Source: an uncultured Lachnospiraceae bacterium
GTDB taxonomy: Bacteria > Bacillota > Clostridia > Lachnospirales > Lachnospiraceae
DNA: 64,000 nucleotides
Direction of reading: 5' to 3'
Assembly: GCA_947174505.1 (NCBI GenBank)
Contig: CAMWJF010000002.1
Span: 1 to 64,000 of the forward strand
Below the pieces are notes generated by a model. That model was not told the origin of the DNA. It searched no databases and was given only the letters and a program-made list of their open reading frames with translations. The number at the start of each line of letters is the position of its first letter. The stretch's first letter is position 1. Of the stretch, positions 44,818 through 52,870 are shown piece after piece. A program made the position numbers and the translations under genes.

Positions 44818-46555
44818 AGCACAGATTACTGATTTTAACATTAAAAGTTTCTTTAGGGGATGTGTCTGGAATTTCAGGGAATATCCTGACAAAGAGATTG
44901 CGGAGCATTTTTCCCACAAAAAAAATTACATCCTTGACCTGTCAGGGATTGTCGGGACAACGCTTTTTAGTGACATAAAAGACATATTTATCTGTATGTT
45001 TGCAAACGGTGAACCTTATACATATAAGTCAAAGGCGTTTCCCCAGACATTATTTATTCATGAATTTATGCTCCAATATGGATATAAGGATTTCTCCCAT
45101 ATAGACGATGCAGACAGGGCTGATAGTGAATGGCAAAATTTTTGGCAGGACAAAGCGAAAGTAAATCTTCATGACCTGCAATATGTTATCTCCAACTGTA
45201 AATTTATTCTGAAAGAGTTTAGGGATACAAGGACAGGACTTAACAGGAATTTTTGGCGTTTATCTGATATGAATATAAATGATGAACGCCTGAATAAATC
45301 TAAAGACCGTGTTGTTATCAACTTTTGGAACATAGAAAATGCAGAAAATAGGGAACTTTTGAAATTATGGATTCAACATTTAATCGGCGGAACTGAATTA
45401 GCATACTCAACTATTTATAATCGTTTTTCCCTGATGGCTATGTTTATATCCTTTTTGGGTAATAAATCCCTATTGGATGTAAACCACACGGATATAGAAA
45501 ACTACCGCAGTCAGGCAAAGATAAGCACTGGCAAGAACAATCATTTAATAGGTAATCTGAATGAGTTTTACAAATATCTTCAGGTAAAAGGCAGATATAG
45601 TGGGAAAATCCCCGTAAGTAAACAGGATATGATGGCAGATGCCCCTAAGTATATCAAAACCAGTGTATCAGATTACACAATAGTGGAAATCTTTAAACAC
45701 CTACATCTGCTATCTGAAACTTATATGCTTATGTACCTTATCAATCTGTTTACAGGCATTAGGACAAGCGATATCTGCCAGTTGAGGACAGACTGCTTAT
45801 TTGAAAATGAGCATGGATATTTCCTTGCCCATGACTGCCAAAAGATGCAAGACGTTGGGGCAATTCCTATCTGCAAAGAATTGTATGACATGATTAGGGA
45901 AAGAATAACCTGGGCTAATGACAATGAGTATGAATATCTGTTTCCCTCCGAAAAAGATAGAAAATTGCCATACAATTCGCAAACCTACAGAAATAAAATG
46001 CAGAGAATTATGAAGGAATGGGGTATCAAAAATCCTGATGGCACACCTTACCATTTTACTACGCATTCCTATCGACATACGATAGCGACTACGCTGGCAA
46101 AAATGGGAATGCCTTCGGCACTTATACAAATTGGTGTATTACACCACACAGAGATTAATATGTCGAGACATTACATAGAAGATGACGCCGACAGCCAGCT
46201 ACAAACTATAAACGAAACAGGGCTGAATATCTCAGGAAATACAGAAATTATAATTGCTTCTGATGATACAGTCCTATCTAACGGCTTCTGTGGTATGCCT
46301 GCAAAGATTCATTGTAACAAACTTGGTGCCTGTCTAAACTGCGAATATTTCAGGACAAGTCTAAAATTCCTTGAAGTACATGAACAGCACCTTGAAAATC
46401 TGAACAAACAGATAACATATTTTAAGGCAAACGGCTATACACAGAACTTGGCTTTTGCAGAAAAAGAGAAAGCCAAATTAGAACTGATAATCAAAAAGCT
46501 GCATGAATTGAAAGGAGAATGTGAAAATGAAAACAGCTTTATTACAACAGAATAA
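44798..46555 (+). CDS. tnpB: Tyrosine recombinase TnpB-like (first)
   Basis: A 585-aa tyrosine recombinase: 'NLFTGIRTSDICQLRTD' (Arg), 'TTHSYRHTIATTLAKMG' (HxxR), 'VLHHTEINMSRHYIED' (His, Tyr). A C-terminal cysteine cluster 'GFCGMPAKIHCNKLGACLNC' resembles the zinc-binding region of TnpB. Overlaps tnpA by 20 bp and the next gene by about 30 bp. Several ATG codons are clustered at 44798..44812; 44804 or 44810 are possible starts downstream of AGAGAGG. Confidence 0.9.
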   Translation: MMMIMNKAQITDFNIKSFFRGCVWNFREYPDKEIAEHFSHKKNYILDLSGIVGTTLFSDIKDIFICMFANGEPYTYKSKAFPQTLFIHEFMLQYGYKDFSHIDDADRADSEWQNFWQDKAKVNLHDLQYVISNCKFILKEFRDTRTGLNRNFWRLSDMNINDERLNKSKDRVVINFWNIENAENRELLKLWIQHLIGGTELAYSTIYNRFSLMAMFISFLGNKSLLDVNHTDIENYRSQAKISTGKNNHLIGNLNEFYKYLQVKGRYSGKIPVSKQDMMADAPKYIKTSVSDYTIVEIFKHLHLLSETYMLMYLINLFTGIRTSDICQLRTDCLFENEHGYFLAHDCQKMQDVGAIPICKELYDMIRERITWANDNEYEYLFPSEKDRKLPYNSQTYRNKMQRIMKEWGIKNPDGTPYHFTTHSYRHTIATTLAKMGMPSALIQIGVLHHTEINMSRHYIEDDADSQLQTINETGLNISGNTEIIIASDDTVLSNGFCGMPAKIHCNKLGACLNCEYFRTSLKFLEVHEQHLENLNKQITYFKANGYTQNLAFAEKEKAKLELIIKKLHELKGECENENSFITTE

Positions 46556-48350
46556 TCTTATTGATTTTGGCTTAGTTTCCCCTTATAACAACGATATTTG
46601 GAATATATGTGAGTGGGATATCTACAAAAATGCCACCGAAAACTATAAGGCAAACTGGAAAGCTCGCTCAAACATCATGAATAATAATATGGATTTTTCA
46701 CTTTGTAAAAATGAAACTATCAGGGAAGAATTAAAATATTTTGCTTTTTATCTCCTGAACATAAAGAAAATATCCATCTCTACCTTTGCAGAATACGTTG
46801 ACAGATTTAAACTGCTCTTCGCTTTCGTAAATGACAGGCAGTACCAATCAATATTGGACATTGATACAGTTGACTATGAGCGATATATAGCTATTAACCA
46901 TAAGGCTGTGATAGATGACGGCACTGTACTGAATGGGCAGGAATTAGTTCCATCAAAAAGGCGTAACCGACTAATTGCTTTCCTAGATTATTTCAAAAAG
47001 ATAATCTATCAATACATAGAGTCTGCCAAACCTGTTTATGAGAGAGAGGTTTGGAACTGGAAAGATATTGCACCTGATGAGCCAGGCACTTCTAATTTGA
47101 TATTTTTCGACATAGAACAGCCCATTATGAAGCAGTCGATAAAAGATTTTCTAAAAGACAAGCTATCCAACTGCGCTATGAAAACTGCCCACAGATATTT
47201 AGATGACATTAAGATTTTTTGCAGTTGGCTGTATGTATATGATAGTAGCATTACTTCATTCAAGGATGTGACAAGAGATATCTTAGAAGACTATTTCCTG
47301 TTTCTCAGGGTTGAGTCAAGATTTTCACAGAATAAGGTTAATTTGAATATCCTCAATCTGTCAGTGCTATTTGAATATGGGATTGTTACATGTGATAACA
47401 GGTTTCCTGATGATATCCTTTTTCTGACAGATGATTATTGCTTTAAAACTGTACATAGAGCTGATTTTTACACGAATGAGGAAGTGGCTGCTATCTTTTC
47501 AATGGTTGAATATCTTCCAAAAATATATGGAAGGATTTTATTAGTGCTGCATCACACAGGAATGAGGATAGGTGAAGTTTTACGACTGCCGATTGACTGC
47601 CTGAAATATAAGGATGGGACACCATATCTAGCAGTATATATGTATAAGACAAAAAGATATAATAGTATCGCTATAGACGATTATGTACATCAGATAATCA
47701 GTAGGGAAATTAGCAGGACACAAAAGCACTTCTCTAATGCAAAATATGTGTTTGTAAACAGTAGTGGCAATGCTTTTACTCACAGCACTTTTACTAAGAC
47801 AATAAAAAAGTGTGTCGCAGAACACAATATTTTAGGAAGAGATGGTAAACTGCTTGATTTTAGAACTCACAGATTCAGGGCGACAAAGGCAACATATTTA
47901 ATTAACGCTGGTCATGACCCCAGGAGTGCTGCCGATATGTTGGGGCAAAGCTGCTTGTCTTCTCTTTCCTACTACGCTGTTGCAACGAATCAAAGTTTAC
48001 AGAAACATATGCAGGAATACTTGAAGAAGGAATCCATCTTAATCAATTCTATTGGTCAGGTGGATGAAAACGTCATTGAAGATTACGAAAATGCCCATCC
48101 TTTGTGCAATGGATGGTGTTGCAAGCCTATTGAATTAGGCGTATGCGATAAGATTAATGCTTGCCTGACCTGCTCACTGTTCAAACCTTCTATGGAGCAT
48201 CTTACTACATACAGGTTACAGCTTTCAGAGATTGAATCTTCTCTTTCTGTAGCCAATGAAAATGGATTCACACGAATGGCTGAACAATGCGAAAAGGAAA
48301 AGGCCGCGTTGGAAAATATTATTAAAGGATTGGAGGAAAGACTACTATGA
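46527..48350 (+). CDS. Tyrosine recombinase TnpB-like (second)
   Basis: A 607-aa tyrosine recombinase: 'LHHTGMRIGEVLRLPID' (Arg), 'RTHRFRATKATYLINAG' (HxxR), and 'MLGQSCLSSLSYYAVA' where the usual third histidine is Gln and the nucleophile Tyr is retained. A cysteine cluster 'GWCCKPIELGVCDKINACLTC' follows. ATG 46527 has AAAGGAG. Classical Tn554 has only one TnpB, so this is an extra family member; the trio recalls RIT-type recombinase triplets. Confidence 0.88.
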   Translation: MKTALLQQNNLIDFGLVSPYNNDIWNICEWDIYKNATENYKANWKARSNIMNNNMDFSLCKNETIREELKYFAFYLLNIKKISISTFAEYVDRFKLLFAFVNDRQYQSILDIDTVDYERYIAINHKAVIDDGTVLNGQELVPSKRRNRLIAFLDYFKKIIYQYIESAKPVYEREVWNWKDIAPDEPGTSNLIFFDIEQPIMKQSIKDFLKDKLSNCAMKTAHRYLDDIKIFCSWLYVYDSSITSFKDVTRDILEDYFLFLRVESRFSQNKVNLNILNLSVLFEYGIVTCDNRFPDDILFLTDDYCFKTVHRADFYTNEEVAAIFSMVEYLPKIYGRILLVLHHTGMRIGEVLRLPIDCLKYKDGTPYLAVYMYKTKRYNSIAIDDYVHQIISREISRTQKHFSNAKYVFVNSSGNAFTHSTFTKTIKKCVAEHNILGRDGKLLDFRTHRFRATKATYLINAGHDPRSAADMLGQSCLSSLSYYAVATNQSLQKHMQEYLKKESILINSIGQVDENVIEDYENAHPLCNGWCCKPIELGVCDKINACLTCSLFKPSMEHLTTYRLQLSEIESSLSVANENGFTRMAEQCEKEKAALENIIKGLEERLL

Positions 48351-48769
48351 ACAGAAATACTAAACCTATGAACGAATATAATGTCAACAGAGGCAAGACT
48401 ACAAGAGAAAGAGTTATCGCAGCTATTGAACAATGTAAAGCGGAGAAAGACATATCTACCGCCAGAGTTTGTGAACTGGCAGACGTACATAGGTCTTACT
48501 TCACAAAACACCCAGAAATGCGTAGGTTATTAGATACTGCTAAAGGTATTGTAAACAGAACGATTAAAAAGAGACAGCAGAATGAAAATAGCAAAGATGT
48601 TATTATAAAGTCATTGCAGATTAAAAATGCTGCCTTAGAAAAAGAAAATCATACATTAAGTGACTATACAAAATATAAAACTATGTATGAGTCTAAATGT
48701 GAAGAAGTGGAAAAATTAAAAAATCAGCTCAATCAGAAATATATTGAGTCTGGTATTTTGAACTTCTGA
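48347..48769 (+). CDS. tnpC: TnpC/DUF6262-like protein
   Basis: A 140-aa protein. HTH-like N-terminal region 'RVIAAIEQCKAEKDISTARVCELADVHRSYFTKHPEMRRLL', C-terminal coiled coil ('IKSLQIKNAALEKENHTLSDY'). Its ATG overlaps the stop of the second tnpB (ATGA), with GGAGG upstream. In Tn554, TnpC modulates orientation and efficiency of transposition; here it occupies the same position. Only about 170 bp from the right end. Confidence 0.8.
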   Translation: MNRNTKPMNEYNVNRGKTTRERVIAAIEQCKAEKDISTARVCELADVHRSYFTKHPEMRRLLDTAKGIVNRTIKKRQQNENSKDVIIKSLQIKNAALEKENHTLSDYTKYKTMYESKCEEVEKLKNQLNQKYIESGILNF

Positions 48770-48775
48770 CTTATG

Positions 48776-48810
48776 AAGGTGGAGTGTAAAAACTCTGCCT
48801 TTTTCTTTTT
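48776..48810 (+). terminator. Terminator after the transposase module
   Basis: Imperfect stem AAGGTGGAGT / ACTCTGCCTT with 6-nt loop, followed by TTTTCTTTTT. Confidence 0.65.
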
Positions 48811-48874
48811 CATGAAGTTGTGTAGAAAATGATTATTTTGTAAAAAATCCAGTAAAATCAATGGATTACACTAT

Positions 48875-48944
48875 GGCAACTGTTGCCCATGTAAAACCCT
48901 TGTAAATACTGGGGCACTGGGTTCGGTAGTCCAGATTTAACGAT
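48875..48944. repeat. Right end: GGCAAC-GTTGCC palindrome, terminal inverted repeat and core
   Basis: GGCAAC-t-GTTGCC (48875..48887) is a perfect palindrome sharing GTTGCC/GTTGC with the left-end repeats. TCCAGATT (48930..48937) is the reverse complement of the left-end AATCTGGA, and AACGAT (48939..48944) is the core that is also at the left junction. Right of 48944 the cpaF 5' reading frame continues. Confidence 0.85.
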
Positions 48945-49760
48945 AATTCGATCAGGCCTCATTCGCAAAGACGTTTTTATCAGGTCTCTTATCGTGATCT
49001 CCCGGCACCCTTCCACGTTCGCGTTTCTCGTCTCCATACGAACGATATTCGGTATATTCCTGATCTGCAGCTCCGCGCTGTCCTCTATCGTGATGATCCT
49101 CTCCTCAGCGGGAATATAGTTGGACAGTGCGTTTAAAAATGTGGTTTTCCCGGATCCCGTCCCGCCGCTGATGAAGATATTGTATTTCGCCCGCACAAGT
49201 CTGCTCAGCCATTCGCATACATTCTCCGTGACAGAACCGAAAGACACCAGATCTTCCATGGTAATCGGCTTGTCGGGAAACCGCCTGATCGTGACGATGG
49301 GACCGTTTAACGCCACGGGATTCAGTACCACATTGACGCGGGCACCGTTCTCCAGTCTGGCGTCCACAATCGGCGACGCCTCATTGACTACCCTGTTGCA
49401 GTCAGATACAATCTGCTGTATCACATTGTGCAGCTTCTCCCCGCTGTCAAAGCGAAGCCCGCTCTCTATAAGCCTGCCGTTCCGTTCAATGAAAATCCTG
49501 TCCGGCCCGTTAATCATAATCTCCGTAATCTGCGGATCATCCACCAGCTCCTGCAATACGTCCAGCTTGCGCACCGCATGGAAAAGCTCTTTCCTGAGCC
49601 TGCCGCGCTCCGATAGGGACAAAGGCGTTTCCCTGCCCTCCCTGACAAGCATTTCGTCTATCAGCTCCCGGATTTCCTCGTCGCTGCTCTCCCGGGAATA
49701 GTCAATACTCTCCAGAAGCCTTTCCTTTAAAATTTTTCGTCTCTCCTCCGCATTACCCAT
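48939..49760 (-). pseudogene. cpaF: cpaF (tadA) 5' fragment, N-terminal 274 codons
   Basis: This fragment encodes the N-terminal and Walker A part of the secretion ATPase CpaF: 'FISGGTGSGKTTFLNALSNYIP' (about residue 200), 'EERIITIEDSAELQIRN' (Asp box) and 'LIKTSLRMRPDRIIV', where the element begins. Read through into the element it gains 26 foreign codons before a stop (48858). It therefore lacks the Walker B glutamate and His box and cannot be a working ATPase. Overlaps the tadZ stop by 8 bp. Confidence 0.93.
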
Positions 49761-50763
49761 AAATGTCCTCTTTTATGATAGATTTCACATATCCCGCCAG
49801 CTCTCCGTGCGTCATCATATCCAGGCTGTCCGGCAGCTCCTGAAAAATCGGAAAGCGGCATTTAACGGTTTTTTCAGAGATTTCCCCCAGTTCCCCCTGC
49901 TGCAGCATCAGTTCGTACTGTCTGAGCTTTGCCTGTGCAAAGGGGTCTTCCCTTGTGATGGTATAAATCTTCTGACAGCTTTTTAGCAGGTCAAACAGCC
50001 CGTCTATCCCGTCATCCAGATCCAGAATCATATATTCGTACTCACCGATCGCCGCTATATCCCTGCAAAGAGCCAGCCACTGTTCCCCCGGTACCTCCTT
50101 GATTCCCAGCGAATACTGCATGGGCGGTATGTAATCCAGTCCCCCCGCATTCTGGATGATTGTGGGCAGCCGCAAGGCCAGCTTTTCCCTTGCACTCTGG
50201 AAGTAGTACATGACGTCAAGCATGTCTGTCTGGTATTCCCGCCGCAAAAGCTCTCCTAGGCCGGAATACATTTCAAAATTCAGGTACATTGTCTTGTGCT
50301 CCTTCGCCAGAAGCTGCCCGAGGGAAAGGGCGAAGGATGTCTGTAAGCACCTTTTTACCGGCGAATAAATACCGATCATTTTAGCTGCTACGTCCGTCAC
50401 TTCCGGGCAGTCTTTCCATCCGCTGCCGTCCGCAATCGCATTTAACATTTCCTGCACCACCATCTCCGGGCTCTGGTATTTGCTGATGCAGCGCATATCA
50501 TCCTGCACTGCTTCGTCGCTTTCCTGCAGAATAAACATCTGCGTTACCTGTTCCCTGATATACGCTTCCTTGAGCAGCCGCCATGCGCTCTCAGCGATGA
50601 GAAGAATCTCGATCTCCTCCCTTCCCGCAAATTTTTCCAGTTCCTCCACCGCCGTAAACAAATGCAGCGTATAGGGGAGCTTTACCTTTTCCAGAAGATA
50701 CTCCGCCATGCGGAAAGCATATCCCTCCTCCGTATCACAGATTGCCATAATTTTATGTGTCAA
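49753..50763 (-). CDS. tadZ: TadZ/CpaE-like pilus localisation protein
   Basis: A 336-aa protein: N-terminal receiver-like region ('MAICDTEEGYAFRMAEYL...LHLFTAVEELEKF') and a MinD/ParA-like domain with a degenerate P-loop ('IGIYSPVKRCLQTSFALSLGQLL') and 'YMILDLDDG'. Such atypical ATPases position the Tad machine. TTG start at 50763 is proposed: AGGAGG at 6-7 nt, and TTGA overlaps the stop of the upstream peptidase gene. ATG at 50748 is the alternative. Confidence 0.75.
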   Translation of the reverse strand: MTHKIMAICDTEEGYAFRMAEYLLEKVKLPYTLHLFTAVEELEKFAGREEIEILLIAESAWRLLKEAYIREQVTQMFILQESDEAVQDDMRCISKYQSPEMVVQEMLNAIADGSGWKDCPEVTDVAAKMIGIYSPVKRCLQTSFALSLGQLLAKEHKTMYLNFEMYSGLGELLRREYQTDMLDVMYYFQSAREKLALRLPTIIQNAGGLDYIPPMQYSLGIKEVPGEQWLALCRDIAAIGEYEYMILDLDDGIDGLFDLLKSCQKIYTITREDPFAQAKLRQYELMLQQGELGEISEKTVKCRFPIFQELPDSLDMMTHGELAGYVKSIIKEDIYG

Positions 50764-51317
50764 AATAATCCTCCTATCCTGCACACCGCACTGAACAGAA
50801 TCGGCACCGCAAAGTGGATTTTGTTTTTACAGTAGGTGTGATAATCCTGTTTTAAGTCTTCGCCGTAAATTTTCCAATGTCCTGTCCGCCAGACGTCATG
50901 CAGATAGGAAAAGAAATACCGAAATCTCTCCCTTCCATTTCTCTCCGCAGACAGTTTTACAAGCGAAAACCCTGCGCCGATCACAAAGGCCCCTGCCAGA
51001 ATGGCCAAAAATTCTCCCACCGCCAGAAAGCTCCCGATCATAACAAACAGTTTCACATCACCCGCCCCGAGTGCGCCTATCATATACAGAGGATACATAA
51101 GCAGAAACGCCAGAAGCACAGATACCAGAATATCCGATAATCCACGGCCGGATAAGATGCCGCCCGAAATGCCGATTGCCATACCTAAAAGAATAAAACC
51201 GTTCGGAACCCTGTCTGTCTTAAGATCTGCAAAAGCCGAAAGCAAAAGCAGGAGAAGCAAAACAGATTGGCAGTAAGTCAGTCCAATAAAACCACCTCCA
51301 CATCCCAAAATAATCAT
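50760..51317 (-). CDS. cpaA: Prepilin peptidase (CpaA/TadV), proximal copy
   Basis: A 185-aa polytopic protein with catalytic aspartates in 'AFADLKTDRVPN' and 'GALGAGDVKLF' (GxGD). It heads the Tad operon on the minus strand; a second, different A24 peptidase is near the other end (7541..7972). The C-terminal 50 residues are hydrophilic then hydrophobic. No clear sigma-A promoter was identified upstream. Confidence 0.85.
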   Translation of the reverse strand: MIILGCGGGFIGLTYCQSVLLLLLLLSAFADLKTDRVPNGFILLGMAIGISGGILSGRGLSDILVSVLLAFLLMYPLYMIGALGAGDVKLFVMIGSFLAVGEFLAILAGAFVIGAGFSLVKLSAERNGRERFRYFFSYLHDVWRTGHWKIYGEDLKQDYHTYCKNKIHFAVPILFSAVCRIGGLF

Positions 51318-51494
51318 TTACAACCATTGACTCAACGAAATAATTGGAAGATCTTCCCGATGCCCTGAAGCGAGAAGCGTGTATTCCGCAGAATGGAATA
51401 GCACATAGAATTTCTTGCGTTGTGATTTGAATTATAACACAATAAAAAATCTTGTCTATAGTTCCACAGGAAAAAAACTAATTTTGTAAATAAC

Positions 51495-51767
51495 TTACAA
51501 AATTTTGAAGAAATGAATGCCGTAAAGTACCGCAACCCCAGGAAATCCAAGGATTCCCGATGTCAAAACCGTAAAGGGATTGATGCCCACCGCCACCTGA
51601 AGCTGCCTTGCCGCCAGCATATAATTAATCGCGTAAATCCCCACCGTTCCCATTACCGCGCGCAGAACAAAATTGACCAGCCATTCTACCTTTCTGCCCA
51701 TTGCGCCTATTGCCAGCACGATCATGCATACCGCCAATATGGTTATTACCCCGCCCATATTATCCAT
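51495..51767 (-). CDS. bofA: BofA, pro-sigma-K processing inhibitor
   Basis: A 90-aa membrane protein: two to three hydrophobic helices with 'FVLRAVMGTVGIYAINYML' and 'AVGINPFTVLTSGILGFPGVAVLYGIHFF', the BofA signature (GINPxT...GxPGxxxLY). BofA restrains the SpoIVFB protease until late sporulation. ATG 51767 follows CGGGGGAT. Supports a spore-forming host. A DUF2508 gene lies divergently adjacent; in Bacillus both are together next to recR, here recR is not seen. Confidence 0.88.
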   Translation of the reverse strand: MDNMGGVITILAVCMIVLAIGAMGRKVEWLVNFVLRAVMGTVGIYAINYMLAARQLQVAVGINPFTVLTSGILGFPGVAVLYGIHFFKIL

Positions 51768-52022
51768 AATCCAATCCCCCGGTCCGCTCCGCCGCCTCAG
51801 CGAAACGTCCCTCCTGCCTGTCTCCCTACAGCATATGAACGAGCTATACATAATATTACATGAATATTTCTGGAAATTTTTACCTAAACTAATGTGAGAA
51901 GAACTTTTAACTGCTCTCAGCAAAGGCTGTTTCGCGGAAAGGTTCTAAATCTCACATGTGAGAATACCAAAAACGGGCATTCTCCGCAACATATTCACAC
52001 AGTCTCGAAAGGAAGGTCCCGT

Positions 52023-52310
52023 ATGAGAATGATTTTCAGGCAGAGCCCCTGTGTACCGGCAGAAAACGAAATTATCGTGGACAGGCAGAAATTGACGTTG
52101 CGGGAGGAGCTGCTCCTTGCCAGAAACGCGCTGGAAAACGCTTACGCCGGCTTCGATAACGCGACGGACCCGGATCTGATCGACTGCTACATCTATGAGC
52201 TGAACGCTGTTATGAAACGGTACAAGTACCTGTTACAAAAGGCAGCGGAAAATGATCCGCTGCCCGAAAAAGAACTTGCAGAGGCTTACCGCCCCTTAAC
52301 TTTCTCATAA
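52023..52310 (+). CDS. DUF2508 (YaaL-like) protein
   Basis: A 95-aa protein, 'LREELLLARNALENAYAGFDNATDPDLIDCYIYELNAVMKRYKYLLQ', fits DUF2508/YaaL, a small helical family encoded next to bofA in many Firmicutes. ATG at 52023 has GAAAGGAAGG upstream. Divergent from bofA. Function not established. Confidence 0.8.
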   Translation: MRMIFRQSPCVPAENEIIVDRQKLTLREELLLARNALENAYAGFDNATDPDLIDCYIYELNAVMKRYKYLLQKAAENDPLPEKELAEAYRPLTFS

Positions 52311-52313
52311 TAA

Positions 52314-52790
52314 TCAGACACAGAAGCCCCTGTTTGCGGCGGGGTCTGCGGCGCTTTCCATCAAATCATTTCTGCCGTAGGTAAGCCCCGCATACACGGT
52401 CTGGGTATTGCCCATAACCGGGCCTGTGGTGTCCTGTCCTTCGATCTGCTTATAGGCCGCCAGAAGCTTATCAAGCACCGGGCGGACATGCTTCAGGCTT
52501 TCCGCATCGCTGTGCAGAGCTGCTTTTGCCACTTCCCTGTTGATATAGAGGTAGAGCTGCAGCAGATTCTGCGCGATCTCATACTCCATATGCAGAGAGT
52601 CCATAAGCTCACACATACAGCCCTGAATCCTGCGGACGGCATTCTTAAGCTCTGTCCTGTCACCTGTCGCCAATGCTTCCTCCGCCTCATCCACATAAAG
52701 CAGCGCCATCTCATACAGAATGGTGATGAGCTGCGTCTTATTCGCCTGCGTAATCCGCAGGGTGTATTCCTGTTTTAATTCCTTGGTCAT
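52314..52790 (-). CDS. fliS: FliS-like flagellin export chaperone
   Basis: A 158-aa helical protein: 'ITQANKTQLITILYEMALLYVDEAEEAL' and 'HMEYEIAQNLLQLYLYINREVAKAAL' fit FliS. FliS keeps flagellin monomeric before export by binding its C-terminus. It lies 80 bp downstream of flagellin on the same strand. The tail beyond residue 130 is longer than in typical FliS. Confidence 0.85.
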   Translation of the reverse strand: MTKELKQEYTLRITQANKTQLITILYEMALLYVDEAEEALATGDRTELKNAVRRIQGCMCELMDSLHMEYEIAQNLLQLYLYINREVAKAALHSDAESLKHVRPVLDKLLAAYKQIEGQDTTGPVMGNTQTVYAGLTYGRNDLMESAADPAANRGFCV

Positions 52791-52870
52791 ATCGCGAATC
52801 TGCCTTTCCTGAGATTTTCAATATTTTAGCATGTCTGCGCTGCAGCCGCCTGTTTTTCCTTTTACGCACG

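Larger units (their letters stand above)
13274..48944. mobile_element. 35.7-kb Tn554-like element inserted in cpaF
   Basis: Boundaries are set by the reading frame of the interrupted cpaF and by matching ends (core AACGAT, inverted repeat AATCTGGA). The right end encodes three overlapping tyrosine recombinases and a DUF6262/TnpC-like protein, the organisation of Tn554-family transposases (TnpA-TnpB-TnpC) with an extra TnpB-like protein. The element is AT-rich relative to the flanks and carries a second DUF6262 gene at the left end, putative defence genes, surface proteins, SSB/RadC/J-domain genes and a group II intron. No relaxase, VirB4 or coupling protein is visible, so it does not look self-conjugative. 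Confidence 0.9.

Noticed and set aside
13274-48944. Integrative conjugative element
   Set aside because: No relaxase, VirB4, VirD4/FtsK-type coupling protein or other transfer genes could be recognised; the recombinase set and ends fit a Tn554-like transposon.
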